A stretch of 64,000 nucleotides of DNA from contig JAPOVK010000017.1 of NCBI GenBank assembly GCA_026708185.1, positions 1 through 64,000 on the forward strand, written 5' to 3'. The notes beneath the pieces were generated by a model that was not told the DNA's origin, did not search any database, and saw nothing but the letters and a program-made list of their open reading frames with translations. Positions 17,945-25,817 of the stretch are shown piece after piece; the stretch's first letter is position 1; each line of letters opens with the position of its first letter. The stretch is from Gammaproteobacteria bacterium. Its GTDB lineage: Bacteria > Pseudomonadota > Gammaproteobacteria > Pseudomonadales > Azotimanducaceae. A program made the translations under genes and the position numbers.

Positions 17945-18649
17945 TTGACACCCGAACAGATCAGTCGAATGAAAGACCCGCGGCGTCTGCGGGCGCTCAT
18001 GCGAAACGCGGAGCGCTTGGGACGACCAGACGTCAAGGCCAACGCGTTCCGCCGATTGTGTGCCTTGGAAGCGCCCCATAGCCGTGTCCGGTACCTCGCG
18101 TTCGCTCCGCACCGGCTTCGCCTCCGGCCCAAGGCCACTCCGACCCCGCATGGAACAACCGCCGCCGCTCGCTGCGCTCGCTCTGGCATTTGTTCCATGC
18201 GAGACGCGACCGCTTCGCGGTCGCCCCGAGAATTCGCTGCGCGAATTCTCCCGGCGGCGAGGCGGCGCCGACCGCCAGGCAACAAGACACGGTTTTGTTA
18301 CATGGAAGGACTCGCCTGTGAAGACGCCTTGGAGCGCGACTTCTACACGTCACTCAACGCGTACGAGGAATTGCTGACGGAGAAGAACGGTCGTACTACG
18401 AAGGCAAGTTACACTCGCCGGAAGCTACGGAGCAAGGGACCGCGAGAGTGCCTTGCAGACTGGGCCGTAGGCGATTCGACCGAAGGTTTCCACACGCTTG
18501 TGGCGCGAGAAATGTGGGAGTTGACCGGTGAGTATCTGGTCGCCAAACACCACGCGCAGTTCGAGCCCCATGTGGTTGCGGCCGCTCGCAAACGCTTGCA
18601 GGACCACGGGTGGGGTGGTCTAGGGAGTGGTTCCGACGTTGACAGTTGA
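17945..18649 (+). CDS. Conserved hypothetical protein interrupted by an in-frame 237-bp repeat insertion
   Basis: TTG start at 17945 (TPEQISRMKDPRRLRALM); ATG 17969 is an alternative. The N-terminal about 41 residues end in FRRLCALE; the C-terminal part resumes at EGLACEDALERDFY and runs through YEELLTEKNGRTTKAS, ECLADWAVGDST, GFHTLVAREMWELTGEYLV to RLQDHG. The 79 codons between are low-complexity, Arg/Ala/Pro-rich translation of a mobile repeat (18072-18302). Deleting 237 bp between the duplicated TGGAAG sites restores a seamless CALEGLACEDALERDF junction. I recall uncharacterised proteins of this kind, but no function. Whether the interrupted protein folds is unknown. Confidence 0.6.
   Translation: MTPEQISRMKDPRRLRALMRNAERLGRPDVKANAFRRLCALEAPHSRVRYLAFAPHRLRLRPKATPTPHGTTAAARCARSGICSMRDATASRSPREFAARILPAARRRRPPGNKTRFCYMEGLACEDALERDFYTSLNAYEELLTEKNGRTTKASYTRRKLRSKGPRECLADWAVGDSTEGFHTLVAREMWELTGEYLVAKHHAQFEPHVVAAARKRLQDHGWGGLGSGSDVDS
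18066..18308 (+). mobile_element. Structured miniature repeat element, copy 1, with 6-bp target duplication
   Basis: The insertion is bounded by TGGAAG at 18066-18071 and again at 18303-18308, so 237 bp (79 codons) were added including one target copy. It carries three perfect hairpins: a 9-bp stem ATGGAACAA/TTGTTCCAT (18150-18158 with 18190-18198), an 8-bp stem with TTC loop (18206-18213 with 18217-18224) and a 10-bp stem GAGAATTCGC/GCGAATTCTC (18228-18237 with 18241-18250). The first 132 bp match, inverted, the copy at 50226-50357. No transposase is encoded, so it would be non-autonomous. Confidence 0.75.
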
Positions 18650-18738
18650 ACCGAGCTTGTGGACACGATGCGGCCTAGACGGTACGCGGACGTCCACGAA
18701 CGGGTACTCCCGTGCGCGTCCGCCCGCGCCGCGCGGTT

Positions 18739-20388
18739 TCAGTTGCGAAGTACGCGCCCCGCTCGTTCGCCGGTGAGTTCGTCGTCCCTCAGCACCACCG
18801 TCCCGTTGCAGACCGTCGCGTGGTAGCCGGCCGCACGCTGGATGAAGCGTGGCGCGCCGAACGGGAAGTCGTGGACGATCTCCGGCATGCGTTCTTCGAG
18901 CCGGCCGATGTCGAAGACGTTGACGTCCGCCCGTTTGCCCACTTCCAGCGTGCCGCGGTCGGCCAGCCCCAGCACCCCGGCTGGCACGGCGCTGATACGC
19001 CGCACGGCCTCTTCGAGGGCGTAGACGCCGCTGTCGCGGTGCCAATGCGAGAGGATGAACGTCGACCAACCCGAGTCGATCATCTGGCTGACGTGGGCAC
19101 CCGCGTCGCCCAGGCCCGGCATGGCCCACTCGGTGCGGATCAGATCCTCGAGCGCGGACAGGTTGACGTTGAAGCCGCGAAGATGGAAGAGCGCTTTGCC
19201 GTCGGTCTCGTCCGTGATCTTGAGCCAGGTCTCTACTGGATGTTCGCCAGCGGTCTGCGCCTTGTGGAAGAGGCTCTCCTCCATGTGCTGGGTATAGCGT
19301 GGCCGCGGCTGATCGCCCATGTAGAACCACCGCTTGGTGCCTTCAGCTACCTGGTCGCCCTGGGCCTTCACCTCGTCGACCAGACGCCGCCGCGTCTCGG
19401 GATCGCGAATCGCCACCAGCCTTCCGGCGAGATCCATCTTGCGCAGCTCGTTCCAGGCATCGGTGCGGAAGAAGTTGTTGGTACTCAAGCCGCCAACGCC
19501 GCCACCGCTGCGCGGGACGGTCACCGAGGTCACGTTGAGCCCCTCGGCCCGCATGGCCAGAACCCGCTCGTTCGTACGCTCGACGCCCATTTCGGCTGCC
19601 ATGCTGAACAAGGCGCCGCGCGCCGTCCGGGCTTCGTCGGCGATGAGATCGAATTCGGCCTCGAAGTCCCGGAAGTCGGACACCGTCTGCATGATGCCGC
19701 CGTGCTTGCCCACTTCCCGGGCCACGGCGCGCAGTTCATCGCGATCCGCGAACGTGCCGGGGATCGAACGACCGTCCGGCAGACGGTGGCCCGGCAGACG
19801 GTTCGTCGAGAAGCCGACAGCGCCTTCCTTGACGGACTGGCCGGCAAGTTCGGCGATTTGGCGGACCTCGTCGTCCGTGGCTGGTTCCTCGACGGCGCGC
19901 TCGCCCATGACGTAGAAGCGCACGGCGCAGTGGCCGACAAGGCCGGCGATGTTGATCGACGGTCCCAGCGCCTCCAGCGCGTCCAGGTAGCCACCGTAGG
20001 ACTCCCAGTTCCACGGCAGGCCGTGCAGGATCGCGTTCTTGGGAATGTCCTCGACGGTTTCCATCATGCCGGCGAGGAACTCGCGGTCCGACGCCCGGCA
20101 TGGGGCGAAGGTGACGCCGCAGTTGCCGAGCAGGGCGGTCGTGACGCCGTGCCAGGACACCGAGGTGACCTGCGGATCCCAGCCGATCTGGGCGTCCAGG
20201 TGCGTATGCAGGTCGATGAAGCCCGGCGACACGTTCAGGCCGTCCGCTTGGATCTCCTCTCGGCCCCTGCCTGCTACCTTGCCGACCTCGGTGATGGTAT
20301 CGCCATCGATGGCGACGTCAGCCGAGTACGGCTCGGCCCCGGTACCGTCGACGACGCTGCCGCCTCGGATCACAACGTCATGGCTCAT
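18739..20388 (-). CDS. N-acyl-D-amino-acid deacylase (D-aminoacylase) family amidohydrolase
   Basis: A 549-residue amidohydrolase. The early metal motif is in PGFIDLHTHLDAQIGWDP (HTH plus Asp), followed by the family's SWHGVTTALLGNCGVTFAPC with the Cys ligand region, and the late GLGDAGAHVSQMIDSGW with the catalytic Asp; the C-terminal beta domain ends in the usual VVLRDDELTGERAG. Family enzymes release free D-amino acids from N-acyl forms, using zinc. It is the most distal of three leftward genes (hydrolase, methyltransferase, this) that diverge from a ligase/acylase operon, all suited to amide or acyl-amino-acid chemistry. Confidence 0.88.
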   Translation of the reverse strand: MSHDVVIRGGSVVDGTGAEPYSADVAIDGDTITEVGKVAGRGREEIQADGLNVSPGFIDLHTHLDAQIGWDPQVTSVSWHGVTTALLGNCGVTFAPCRASDREFLAGMMETVEDIPKNAILHGLPWNWESYGGYLDALEALGPSINIAGLVGHCAVRFYVMGERAVEEPATDDEVRQIAELAGQSVKEGAVGFSTNRLPGHRLPDGRSIPGTFADRDELRAVAREVGKHGGIMQTVSDFRDFEAEFDLIADEARTARGALFSMAAEMGVERTNERVLAMRAEGLNVTSVTVPRSGGGVGGLSTNNFFRTDAWNELRKMDLAGRLVAIRDPETRRRLVDEVKAQGDQVAEGTKRWFYMGDQPRPRYTQHMEESLFHKAQTAGEHPVETWLKITDETDGKALFHLRGFNVNLSALEDLIRTEWAMPGLGDAGAHVSQMIDSGWSTFILSHWHRDSGVYALEEAVRRISAVPAGVLGLADRGTLEVGKRADVNVFDIGRLEERMPEIVHDFPFGAPRFIQRAAGYHATVCNGTVVLRDDELTGERAGRVLRN

Positions 20389-20465
20389 TGGCCCCTCCCC
20401 CTAGTGTTTATGCCAATCCGCCGACCATACGCCAATCCCGGCTGCTTGCAAGCGCCTTGCCCAGT

Positions 20466-21314
20466 TCAGCCGGGGTAACGAGCCCTGATCGAGAACAGGA
20501 ACGCGACGCTCCCGTGCCGGTCGGGGAGCCGCCACCAGCCTTCGCTATGGCGCATCTGCGGGAAGGCCTGGTATGGCGCGACAGGGAACTCGCTTAAGGA
20601 CTCGATCGTCAGACCAGCACGGAGGAGGGCGTTGACCACTTCGGAGAGGCTGTGCTGCCACTCGTAGACCGGCGTCTTGATCGGTGTCGTCCCCGCGTAT
20701 GTCGGCCGTTCCCCGGCGTCGAGAATCCCCGCCGGGTCCGGGAAGTACGAGTACACCGGGCGGAGGTCCGACTTGCCGTCGGGGCCCTGGACGGCGTCGA
20801 ACACCAGGGACATGGGATGGACGTCCAGCATGTAGAACGTCCCTCCTGGCTTGAGGAAGCGGGCGATGATCGCGGCCCAGGCGTCGAGGTCCGGCAGCCA
20901 GCAAATCGCACCGACACCCGTGTAGACGACGTCGAACTGCTCGTCGAGCACGTCGGGCAGGTCGTAGACGTTCGCGTGGATGAACTGGACACCCAGGCCC
21001 AACTCGTCGTTCAACTCCTGGGCAAGGTCGATGGCCGCGTCCGAAATGTCGACGCCGGTTGCCGAGGCGCCGAGTCGGGCCCAGGACATGGTGTCCATGC
21101 CGAAATGGCACTGCAGATGCAAGATCGACTTGCCGTCGACCGGGCCCATCTCCGCCGTCTCGATGTCCGATAGCGTGATCCGGCCGGCCTTGAAACCCGG
21201 CACATCGTAGAAGTCGGAAGCCGCGTGGATCGGTGTGCGTTCGTTCCAGTTGCGCCGGGTCAGCTTGAAGCGTTCGGCCAGCGACGGGCCGTTCGCAACG
21301 TCACTCCCCGGCAA
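20466..21314 (-). CDS. Class I SAM-dependent methyltransferase
   Basis: About 282 residues. The beginning RRNWNERTPIHAASDFYDV and the SAM-binding segment ILHLQCHFGMDTMSWARLGA, with VDISDAAIDLA and the loop DVVYTGVGAICWLPDLDAW, mark a UbiE/MenG-like methyltransferase of the kind widespread as hypothetical in proteobacteria. No ATG or GTG exists between the upstream gene's stop and the conserved region; TTG at 21314 overlaps that gene by 14 bases and is taken as start with low certainty. ATG 21380 would overlap by 80 bases. Substrate unknown. Confidence 0.75.
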   Translation of the reverse strand: MPGSDVANGPSLAERFKLTRRNWNERTPIHAASDFYDVPGFKAGRITLSDIETAEMGPVDGKSILHLQCHFGMDTMSWARLGASATGVDISDAAIDLAQELNDELGLGVQFIHANVYDLPDVLDEQFDVVYTGVGAICWLPDLDAWAAIIARFLKPGGTFYMLDVHPMSLVFDAVQGPDGKSDLRPVYSYFPDPAGILDAGERPTYAGTTPIKTPVYEWQHSLSEVVNALLRAGLTIESLSEFPVAPYQAFPQMRHSEGWWRLPDRHGSVAFLFSIRARYPG

Positions 21315-22161
21315 GGTGGGTCTTGAAAAACGCGACCATTTCCGTCTGTGCCCGATCCCGGTCGGCACCCCGGAAACCATGGCCGGCCCCCTCGATGACC
21401 ACCATGCGACTCTCGACACCGGCTTCGGTGAGCGCCTCGTTCATCCGTTCGCTGTTGCGCAAGGGGACGAGCTCGTCGGCATCGCCATGGATAAGCAGGA
21501 CTGGTGGATCATCGTCGGACACGAACTGGATCGGCGAGATGTCGGCGGCCAGTTCGGGATCGAAGTCGAGGGCCGGGAATCTCTCGTTGGGGCCGGCGAT
21601 GCCACGCAGGTCGACCGGCGGGAAATAGGCGACCACGGCATGGACGCGATTGGAATGCTTGAGCACCGGCTGTTCCGCGGCCGGATCGCCGGGGTCGCTC
21701 GCGAGGCCTAGCATGAGCGACAGGTGACCGCCGGCGCTGCCCCCGTAGACACCCAGGCGTTCGGGATCGATGCTGTAGTCGCTGGCATGGGCCCGGACGT
21801 GCCGAACGGCGCGCCGGACGTCGGCGACCGCATCCGGGACCTTGAAGCGCGGTGCGCTGCCGTGGTGCACGGCGAACATCGTGAAGCCCGCATCGAGCAG
21901 GTGCTGGAACGTGCGTTGACGGCGTTCGGGGGGCTGCCACCGGGAGAACCAGCCGCCGCTCACCATGAACAGAACGCCGGCCCCATTGGCTTGCTCCGGT
22001 TGGAATACGTCGTAGACCAACGCCATGCCGGCCTTGTGGCCGTAGACGACATCGGCGGTGACCGTGACGGCCGAGGCGGGCGTGGCCGCCAGCAGCAGTA
22101 CCGTGCCAATCGCGAACATGCGCATGCGTCTGTCCCGACTTGCTCGAAGGCTGCGCATCAT
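21301..22161 (-). CDS. Exported alpha/beta hydrolase (BD-FAE/acetylesterase-like)
   Basis: A 286-residue hydrolase. The N-terminus carries a signal peptide (RMFAIGTVLLLAATPASA). The nucleophile elbow is GGSAGGH with Ser142; the acid is likely in HGDADELVP and the base in GAGHGF. The DVVYGHKAGMALVYDVFQP opening is typical of the esterase/lipase-like family that deacetylates carbohydrates or cleaves small esters. Start ambiguous among Met1, Met2, Met13 and Met15. First gene of the leftward arm; its 5' end faces the ligase operon across about 96 bp. Confidence 0.82.
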   Translation of the reverse strand: MMRSLRASRDRRMRMFAIGTVLLLAATPASAVTVTADVVYGHKAGMALVYDVFQPEQANGAGVLFMVSGGWFSRWQPPERRQRTFQHLLDAGFTMFAVHHGSAPRFKVPDAVADVRRAVRHVRAHASDYSIDPERLGVYGGSAGGHLSLMLGLASDPGDPAAEQPVLKHSNRVHAVVAYFPPVDLRGIAGPNERFPALDFDPELAADISPIQFVSDDDPPVLLIHGDADELVPLRNSERMNEALTEAGVESRMVVIEGAGHGFRGADRDRAQTEMVAFFKTHLAGE

Positions 22162-22204
22162 AGCCCATCGTTAACGGGCTCCGTCGGCCGACGCAAGGTG
22201 GGTT

Positions 22205-22210
22205 TACAAT
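22205..22210 (+). promoter_or_regulatory. Possible -10 box (TACAAT) for the ligase operon
   Basis: A TACAAT hexamer lies 48 bases upstream of the chosen GTG start in the divergent intergenic region. The matching -35 position (CGTCGG at 22182-22187 with a 17-bp spacer) is a poor match, so the assignment is tentative. Confidence 0.3.
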
Positions 22211-22257
22211 GCCCGGCCCGCGAGCCGGTAGACGAAATCCACTTGGCTACGGATCAC

Positions 22258-23376
22258 GTGCCGATCACTCTTGGCGTCGAGGAGGAGTTCTTCCTCGTCG
22301 ATCCCGAGTCCCGCGATCTCATCGCCGACCCCGATCCGGCGATCTTCGAAGCGTGCGCGGCCGCCCGGGGGCCGCACAACGTCGTGCACGAGTTCCTGCG
22401 TTCGCAGATCGAGACCAGCACGCGCGTTTGCACGTCGATCGCGGATGTGCGCGACGCGCTCACTGAAACCCGGTCCATCGTCATCGACGCGGCAGAGCGC
22501 CACGGCGCTAGGGCGATGGCCGCGTCCATGCACCCGTTCGCGGACTGGCGCGAGCAGGCACCGACGGCCAAGGAACGCTACGAACGCTTCGCGATGACCT
22601 ACCAGGAGGCGGTCCGCCGCCTGACCGTCGGCGGCATGCACATCCATGCCGGGTTCGGCACGCCGGACTCGCGCATCCGCGTGATGACGGCCCTGCGCCG
22701 CCACCTGCCCGTGTTGCATGCCTTGTCGGGCTCGTCGCCGTTCAACGGCGGCCGGGAGACGGGCTTCAAGTCCTACCGGTTGACGGTCATGGGGGCCTTG
22801 CCGCGGACCAGCCTGCCGCCGCCTCTCGCCTCGCAACGTGACTACGACGCGCTGGTCGACGGCTACCGCGCGCTCGACTTCATCGGCGACGGCAGCGAAC
22901 TGTGGTGGGACATGCGGCCCTCGGCGAGCTATCCCACAGTCGAGCTCAGGATCTGCGACATCTGCACGGCTATCGAGGACGCCGTGGCCGTGGCTGCGCT
23001 TTACGCCTGCCTCGTGCGCAGGCTCGCCAGGCTCGATGCCGACGGAACCTTGCCGGCCGAACCGGCCACCGAGATCATCGCCGAGAACCGGTGGCTCGCG
23101 GCCCGTTACGGTGTGCTCGCGTTCCTGGGCAACGTGGACGGGGGCGGGCGCGTGGACATCGACGACTACGTCGAAGCACTCATCGACGACCTCGGCGAGG
23201 ACGCCCTTGCACTGGACTGCGAGGCGGAACTCGACCGGATCCGCGACGTTATCCGCGAAGGAACATCGGCCGATCGGCAGATCGACCTCTACCGGTTGCG
23301 CCGCCTCGAAGGCGACGACGAAGCCGCGGCGCTGCGTGCGGTCGTCGACGCCATAGTGGCCGAGACGCGCCCTTGA
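22258..23376 (+). CDS. ybdK: Carboxylate-amine ligase, YbdK (glutamate-cysteine ligase type 2) family
   Basis: ATP-dependent ligase of 372 residues, the usual length of E. coli YbdK when started at GTG 22258 (PITLGVEEEFFLVDPESRDL); TTG 22243 is an alternative. GVEEEFFLVD, the GGMHIHAGFGTPDSRIRVM segment and VELRICDICTAIEDAVAVAAL are family hallmarks. YbdK shows weak glutamate-cysteine ligase activity in vitro; relatives join carboxylates to various amines. Its stop overlaps the next gene's ATG (TGATG at 23374-23378), so ligase and acylase are coupled, a suggestive pairing of amide-forming and amide-cleaving enzymes. Confidence 0.88.
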   Translation: MPITLGVEEEFFLVDPESRDLIADPDPAIFEACAAARGPHNVVHEFLRSQIETSTRVCTSIADVRDALTETRSIVIDAAERHGARAMAASMHPFADWREQAPTAKERYERFAMTYQEAVRRLTVGGMHIHAGFGTPDSRIRVMTALRRHLPVLHALSGSSPFNGGRETGFKSYRLTVMGALPRTSLPPPLASQRDYDALVDGYRALDFIGDGSELWWDMRPSASYPTVELRICDICTAIEDAVAVAALYACLVRRLARLDADGTLPAEPATEIIAENRWLAARYGVLAFLGNVDGGGRVDIDDYVEALIDDLGEDALALDCEAELDRIRDVIREGTSADRQIDLYRLRRLEGDDEAAALRAVVDAIVAETRP

Positions 23377-25817
23377 TGCGGCTCGCGGTGACGCGCTGGC
23401 GAGTCCTGCTGAGCACCGCATGGCTCGTGATGCCCGCATGGGTTTGCTTGGCCGCTGACGAGAGCTACCAAGCCGAGATACGGCGGACCGCCTACGGCAT
23501 CCCCCACATCAAGGCCGAAGACTGGGCCGGCCTGGGCTACGGCTACGGGTACGCGTATGCACAAGACAATTACTGCGTTGCGATGCGCGGCATCGTCGAG
23601 GCAACCGGCCGTTCGGCCGAGTTCTTCGGCGAGACAGACGGCGATGTTGCAGCGGACTTCGTCCTCCGTTTCGTGTTCGGGACCAAGGAAGAGTTCCTCG
23701 AGACGTGGCAGTCCGACGCCGACAGCCCGGCAGTCAAGCTGACCCGCGGTTTCGCGGCCGGAATGAACCGCTACCTCGCCGACACCGGTGTCGATGAGCT
23801 GCCGACCGGGGCGAACGGGTGCCGCGATGCCGAGTGGGTGGACGAGATCGACGAGGTCGATCTCGCGATGATGCTGTCGCGACTCGCCCTGCAAGGCAGT
23901 TCCGACCAGTCGATCGTGCGCCGTGCGATCTACAACGCCGCGGATTCACCAACAGCCGCGAATGGCTCGACAACGGTCGACTTCGACCGACTGAGCCGCG
24001 ACCTCGGACGTTTCGCGCGATCGCTCGGCAATCCCGAGAACGGCAGCAACGCGATCGCAGTCGGCCGCGACCTCAGCCGTACCGGCAAGGGACTGCTACT
24101 CGCCAATCCGCACCAGCCCTGGCGCGGCACGACGAGCTTCTACCAGGTGCACCTGACTATTCCGGAGACGTACGACGTGGCCGGTGCCGCGCTGCATGGT
24201 TTGCCGCTGGTCGGCATCGGTTTCAACGAGGACATCGCGTGGACCCACACGGTGGCCTTCTCGACGCGCTTTACGCTCTACGAACTGCAACTCAACCCGA
24301 ACAATCGGCTGCAGTATCTCTACGACGGCAGCTACCGGGACATGACGGCGAAGACTGTCACCATCCGGGTCAAGCTGGCGGACGGCAGCCTCGAAGAGCG
24401 GCAGCGGACGTTCTACAGCGCGCACTTCGGGCCTATCGTCGATCTCGGCGAGGTGAGCAGCCTGTTGGCAGGCTGGCCACTGTTCAACGGCACCGCTTAC
24501 GCGATCCGCGACGCCAACCTTCATCGCGGGGTATCGATGCTCGAGCAGTACATCGCCATGGGCCAGGCCACCGACATGACGACCTTCACCCAAGCGCTCG
24601 AGGGGATCGGCGTTCCGGTATTCCACACCCTGGCCGCTGACCGCGCTGGCGAGGCGTTCTACGGCGAAGTGGCCGCCGTGCCGCAACTCACGGCGACCCA
24701 GCTCGAGAGCTGCGCTCCGGGAGTCTGGGGACTGTTGATACGCACGTTCACCAACGATGCGGTACTAACGCTCAAGGGCACGGACTCCGCGTGCGAATGG
24801 GGGACGGATAGCGACTCACCCCCTGGCACCAATCTCGCGGGCTACGCAGCCCGACCGACGTTGCGCACGACCGACTACGTGGCCAACAGCAACGACAGCT
24901 ATTGGCTCAGCAACGCCACCATGCCATTGACCGGGTACGCCACGCGGTACGGCTGGCTGGGACGGGAGAATGCCCAGCAGATGCTGCGCACGCGCATCGG
25001 CCACCTGATGATCGCCGAGCGCCGCGCCGCCACGGACGGTCTCGACGCATCGCCGGGTTTCACGTTGAGGACGCTCAAGAGTCTGCTGTACCGCAACCGC
25101 GTCTACGCTGCGGAACTGGTCTTGGACGACGTATTCGGCATCTGCGACGGGATCGCGAGCAGCGTTGCGGCGAACACGCCTGAAGGCCGTGCGCGCCGGG
25201 CCTGCCAGGTTTTGCGTGGCTGGGATCGCAAGGTCGACTTGAACAGCCGTGGCGCGCAAGTCTTCACCGAATTCTGGCAACGGATCCGCGCGGGGGCCGC
25301 CTCGGCGTTCACGAACGTGGTGGGTGCCAGCTTCTGGCAGACCGAATTCGATCCGGCCGACCCGTTGAACACGCCGCGCGGGGTCGACGTCGCTGCCAAC
25401 CGCGACTTGGTGATCGAAGCGCTGAGCGGCGCCGTGCTGGCGTTGGGAGCCGCCGGGGTCGAACTCGACGCGCGTTGGCGCGACGTGCAGTACGTGACGC
25501 GGGGCGAGACCAGGATTCCGATCCACGGCGGCGACGGCAACATGGGCGTATACGGCGCCATCTCCGCCGGCTTGCGCCCGGGCGGGTACACGGATGTCAG
25601 CGCGGGGAACTCCTACATCGTCGCCGTCACTTGGGACAACACCAACTGTCCCATCGCGCACACGGTGCTCGTGCCGGGCCAATCGGACATTCCGGGTTCC
25701 CGCTACTACCGGGACCAGACGAGGCTCTACAGCGGCAAGCGCTGGACCCGGTTCCCGTACTGTGAAGCGACGATCGTGAGAGCACAGCGGGGGAGGACGT
25801 TGGAGATCGAGGAATAG
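23376..25817 (+). CDS. Penicillin-acylase family Ntn hydrolase (AHL-acylase-like), precursor
   Basis: An 813-residue exported precursor. Signal peptide LLSTAWLVMPAWVCLA at the start. The alpha-subunit motif YGIPHIKAEDWAGLGYGYGY then AQDN is typical; the autocatalytic site is ENG/SNAIAVG, predicting Ser224 as the N-terminal nucleophile of the beta chain, and NSNDSYWLSN supplies the conserved asparagine region. Family enzymes in the periplasm cut side-chain amides from beta-lactams, acyl-homoserine lactones, aculeacin or siderophore precursors (PvdQ). ATG 23376 overlaps the ligase stop, and the stop TAG overlaps the GTG of the next gene, so translation is coupled on both sides. Confidence 0.9.
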   Translation: MRLAVTRWRVLLSTAWLVMPAWVCLAADESYQAEIRRTAYGIPHIKAEDWAGLGYGYGYAYAQDNYCVAMRGIVEATGRSAEFFGETDGDVAADFVLRFVFGTKEEFLETWQSDADSPAVKLTRGFAAGMNRYLADTGVDELPTGANGCRDAEWVDEIDEVDLAMMLSRLALQGSSDQSIVRRAIYNAADSPTAANGSTTVDFDRLSRDLGRFARSLGNPENGSNAIAVGRDLSRTGKGLLLANPHQPWRGTTSFYQVHLTIPETYDVAGAALHGLPLVGIGFNEDIAWTHTVAFSTRFTLYELQLNPNNRLQYLYDGSYRDMTAKTVTIRVKLADGSLEERQRTFYSAHFGPIVDLGEVSSLLAGWPLFNGTAYAIRDANLHRGVSMLEQYIAMGQATDMTTFTQALEGIGVPVFHTLAADRAGEAFYGEVAAVPQLTATQLESCAPGVWGLLIRTFTNDAVLTLKGTDSACEWGTDSDSPPGTNLAGYAARPTLRTTDYVANSNDSYWLSNATMPLTGYATRYGWLGRENAQQMLRTRIGHLMIAERRAATDGLDASPGFTLRTLKSLLYRNRVYAAELVLDDVFGICDGIASSVAANTPEGRARRACQVLRGWDRKVDLNSRGAQVFTEFWQRIRAGAASAFTNVVGASFWQTEFDPADPLNTPRGVDVAANRDLVIEALSGAVLALGAAGVELDARWRDVQYVTRGETRIPIHGGDGNMGVYGAISAGLRPGGYTDVSAGNSYIVAVTWDNTNCPIAHTVLVPGQSDIPGSRYYRDQTRLYSGKRWTRFPYCEATIVRAQRGRTLEIEE

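Noticed and set aside
21724-23376. A 550-residue ligase starting far upstream
   Set aside because: The first about 178 residues are the shadow of the hydrolase gene on the other strand; starting at GTG 22258 gives exactly the family length.
22902-25817. A 971-residue acylase with a long N-terminal extension
   Set aside because: The extension overlaps the ligase gene in another frame and has no family character; the signal peptide after ATG 23376 is the natural start.
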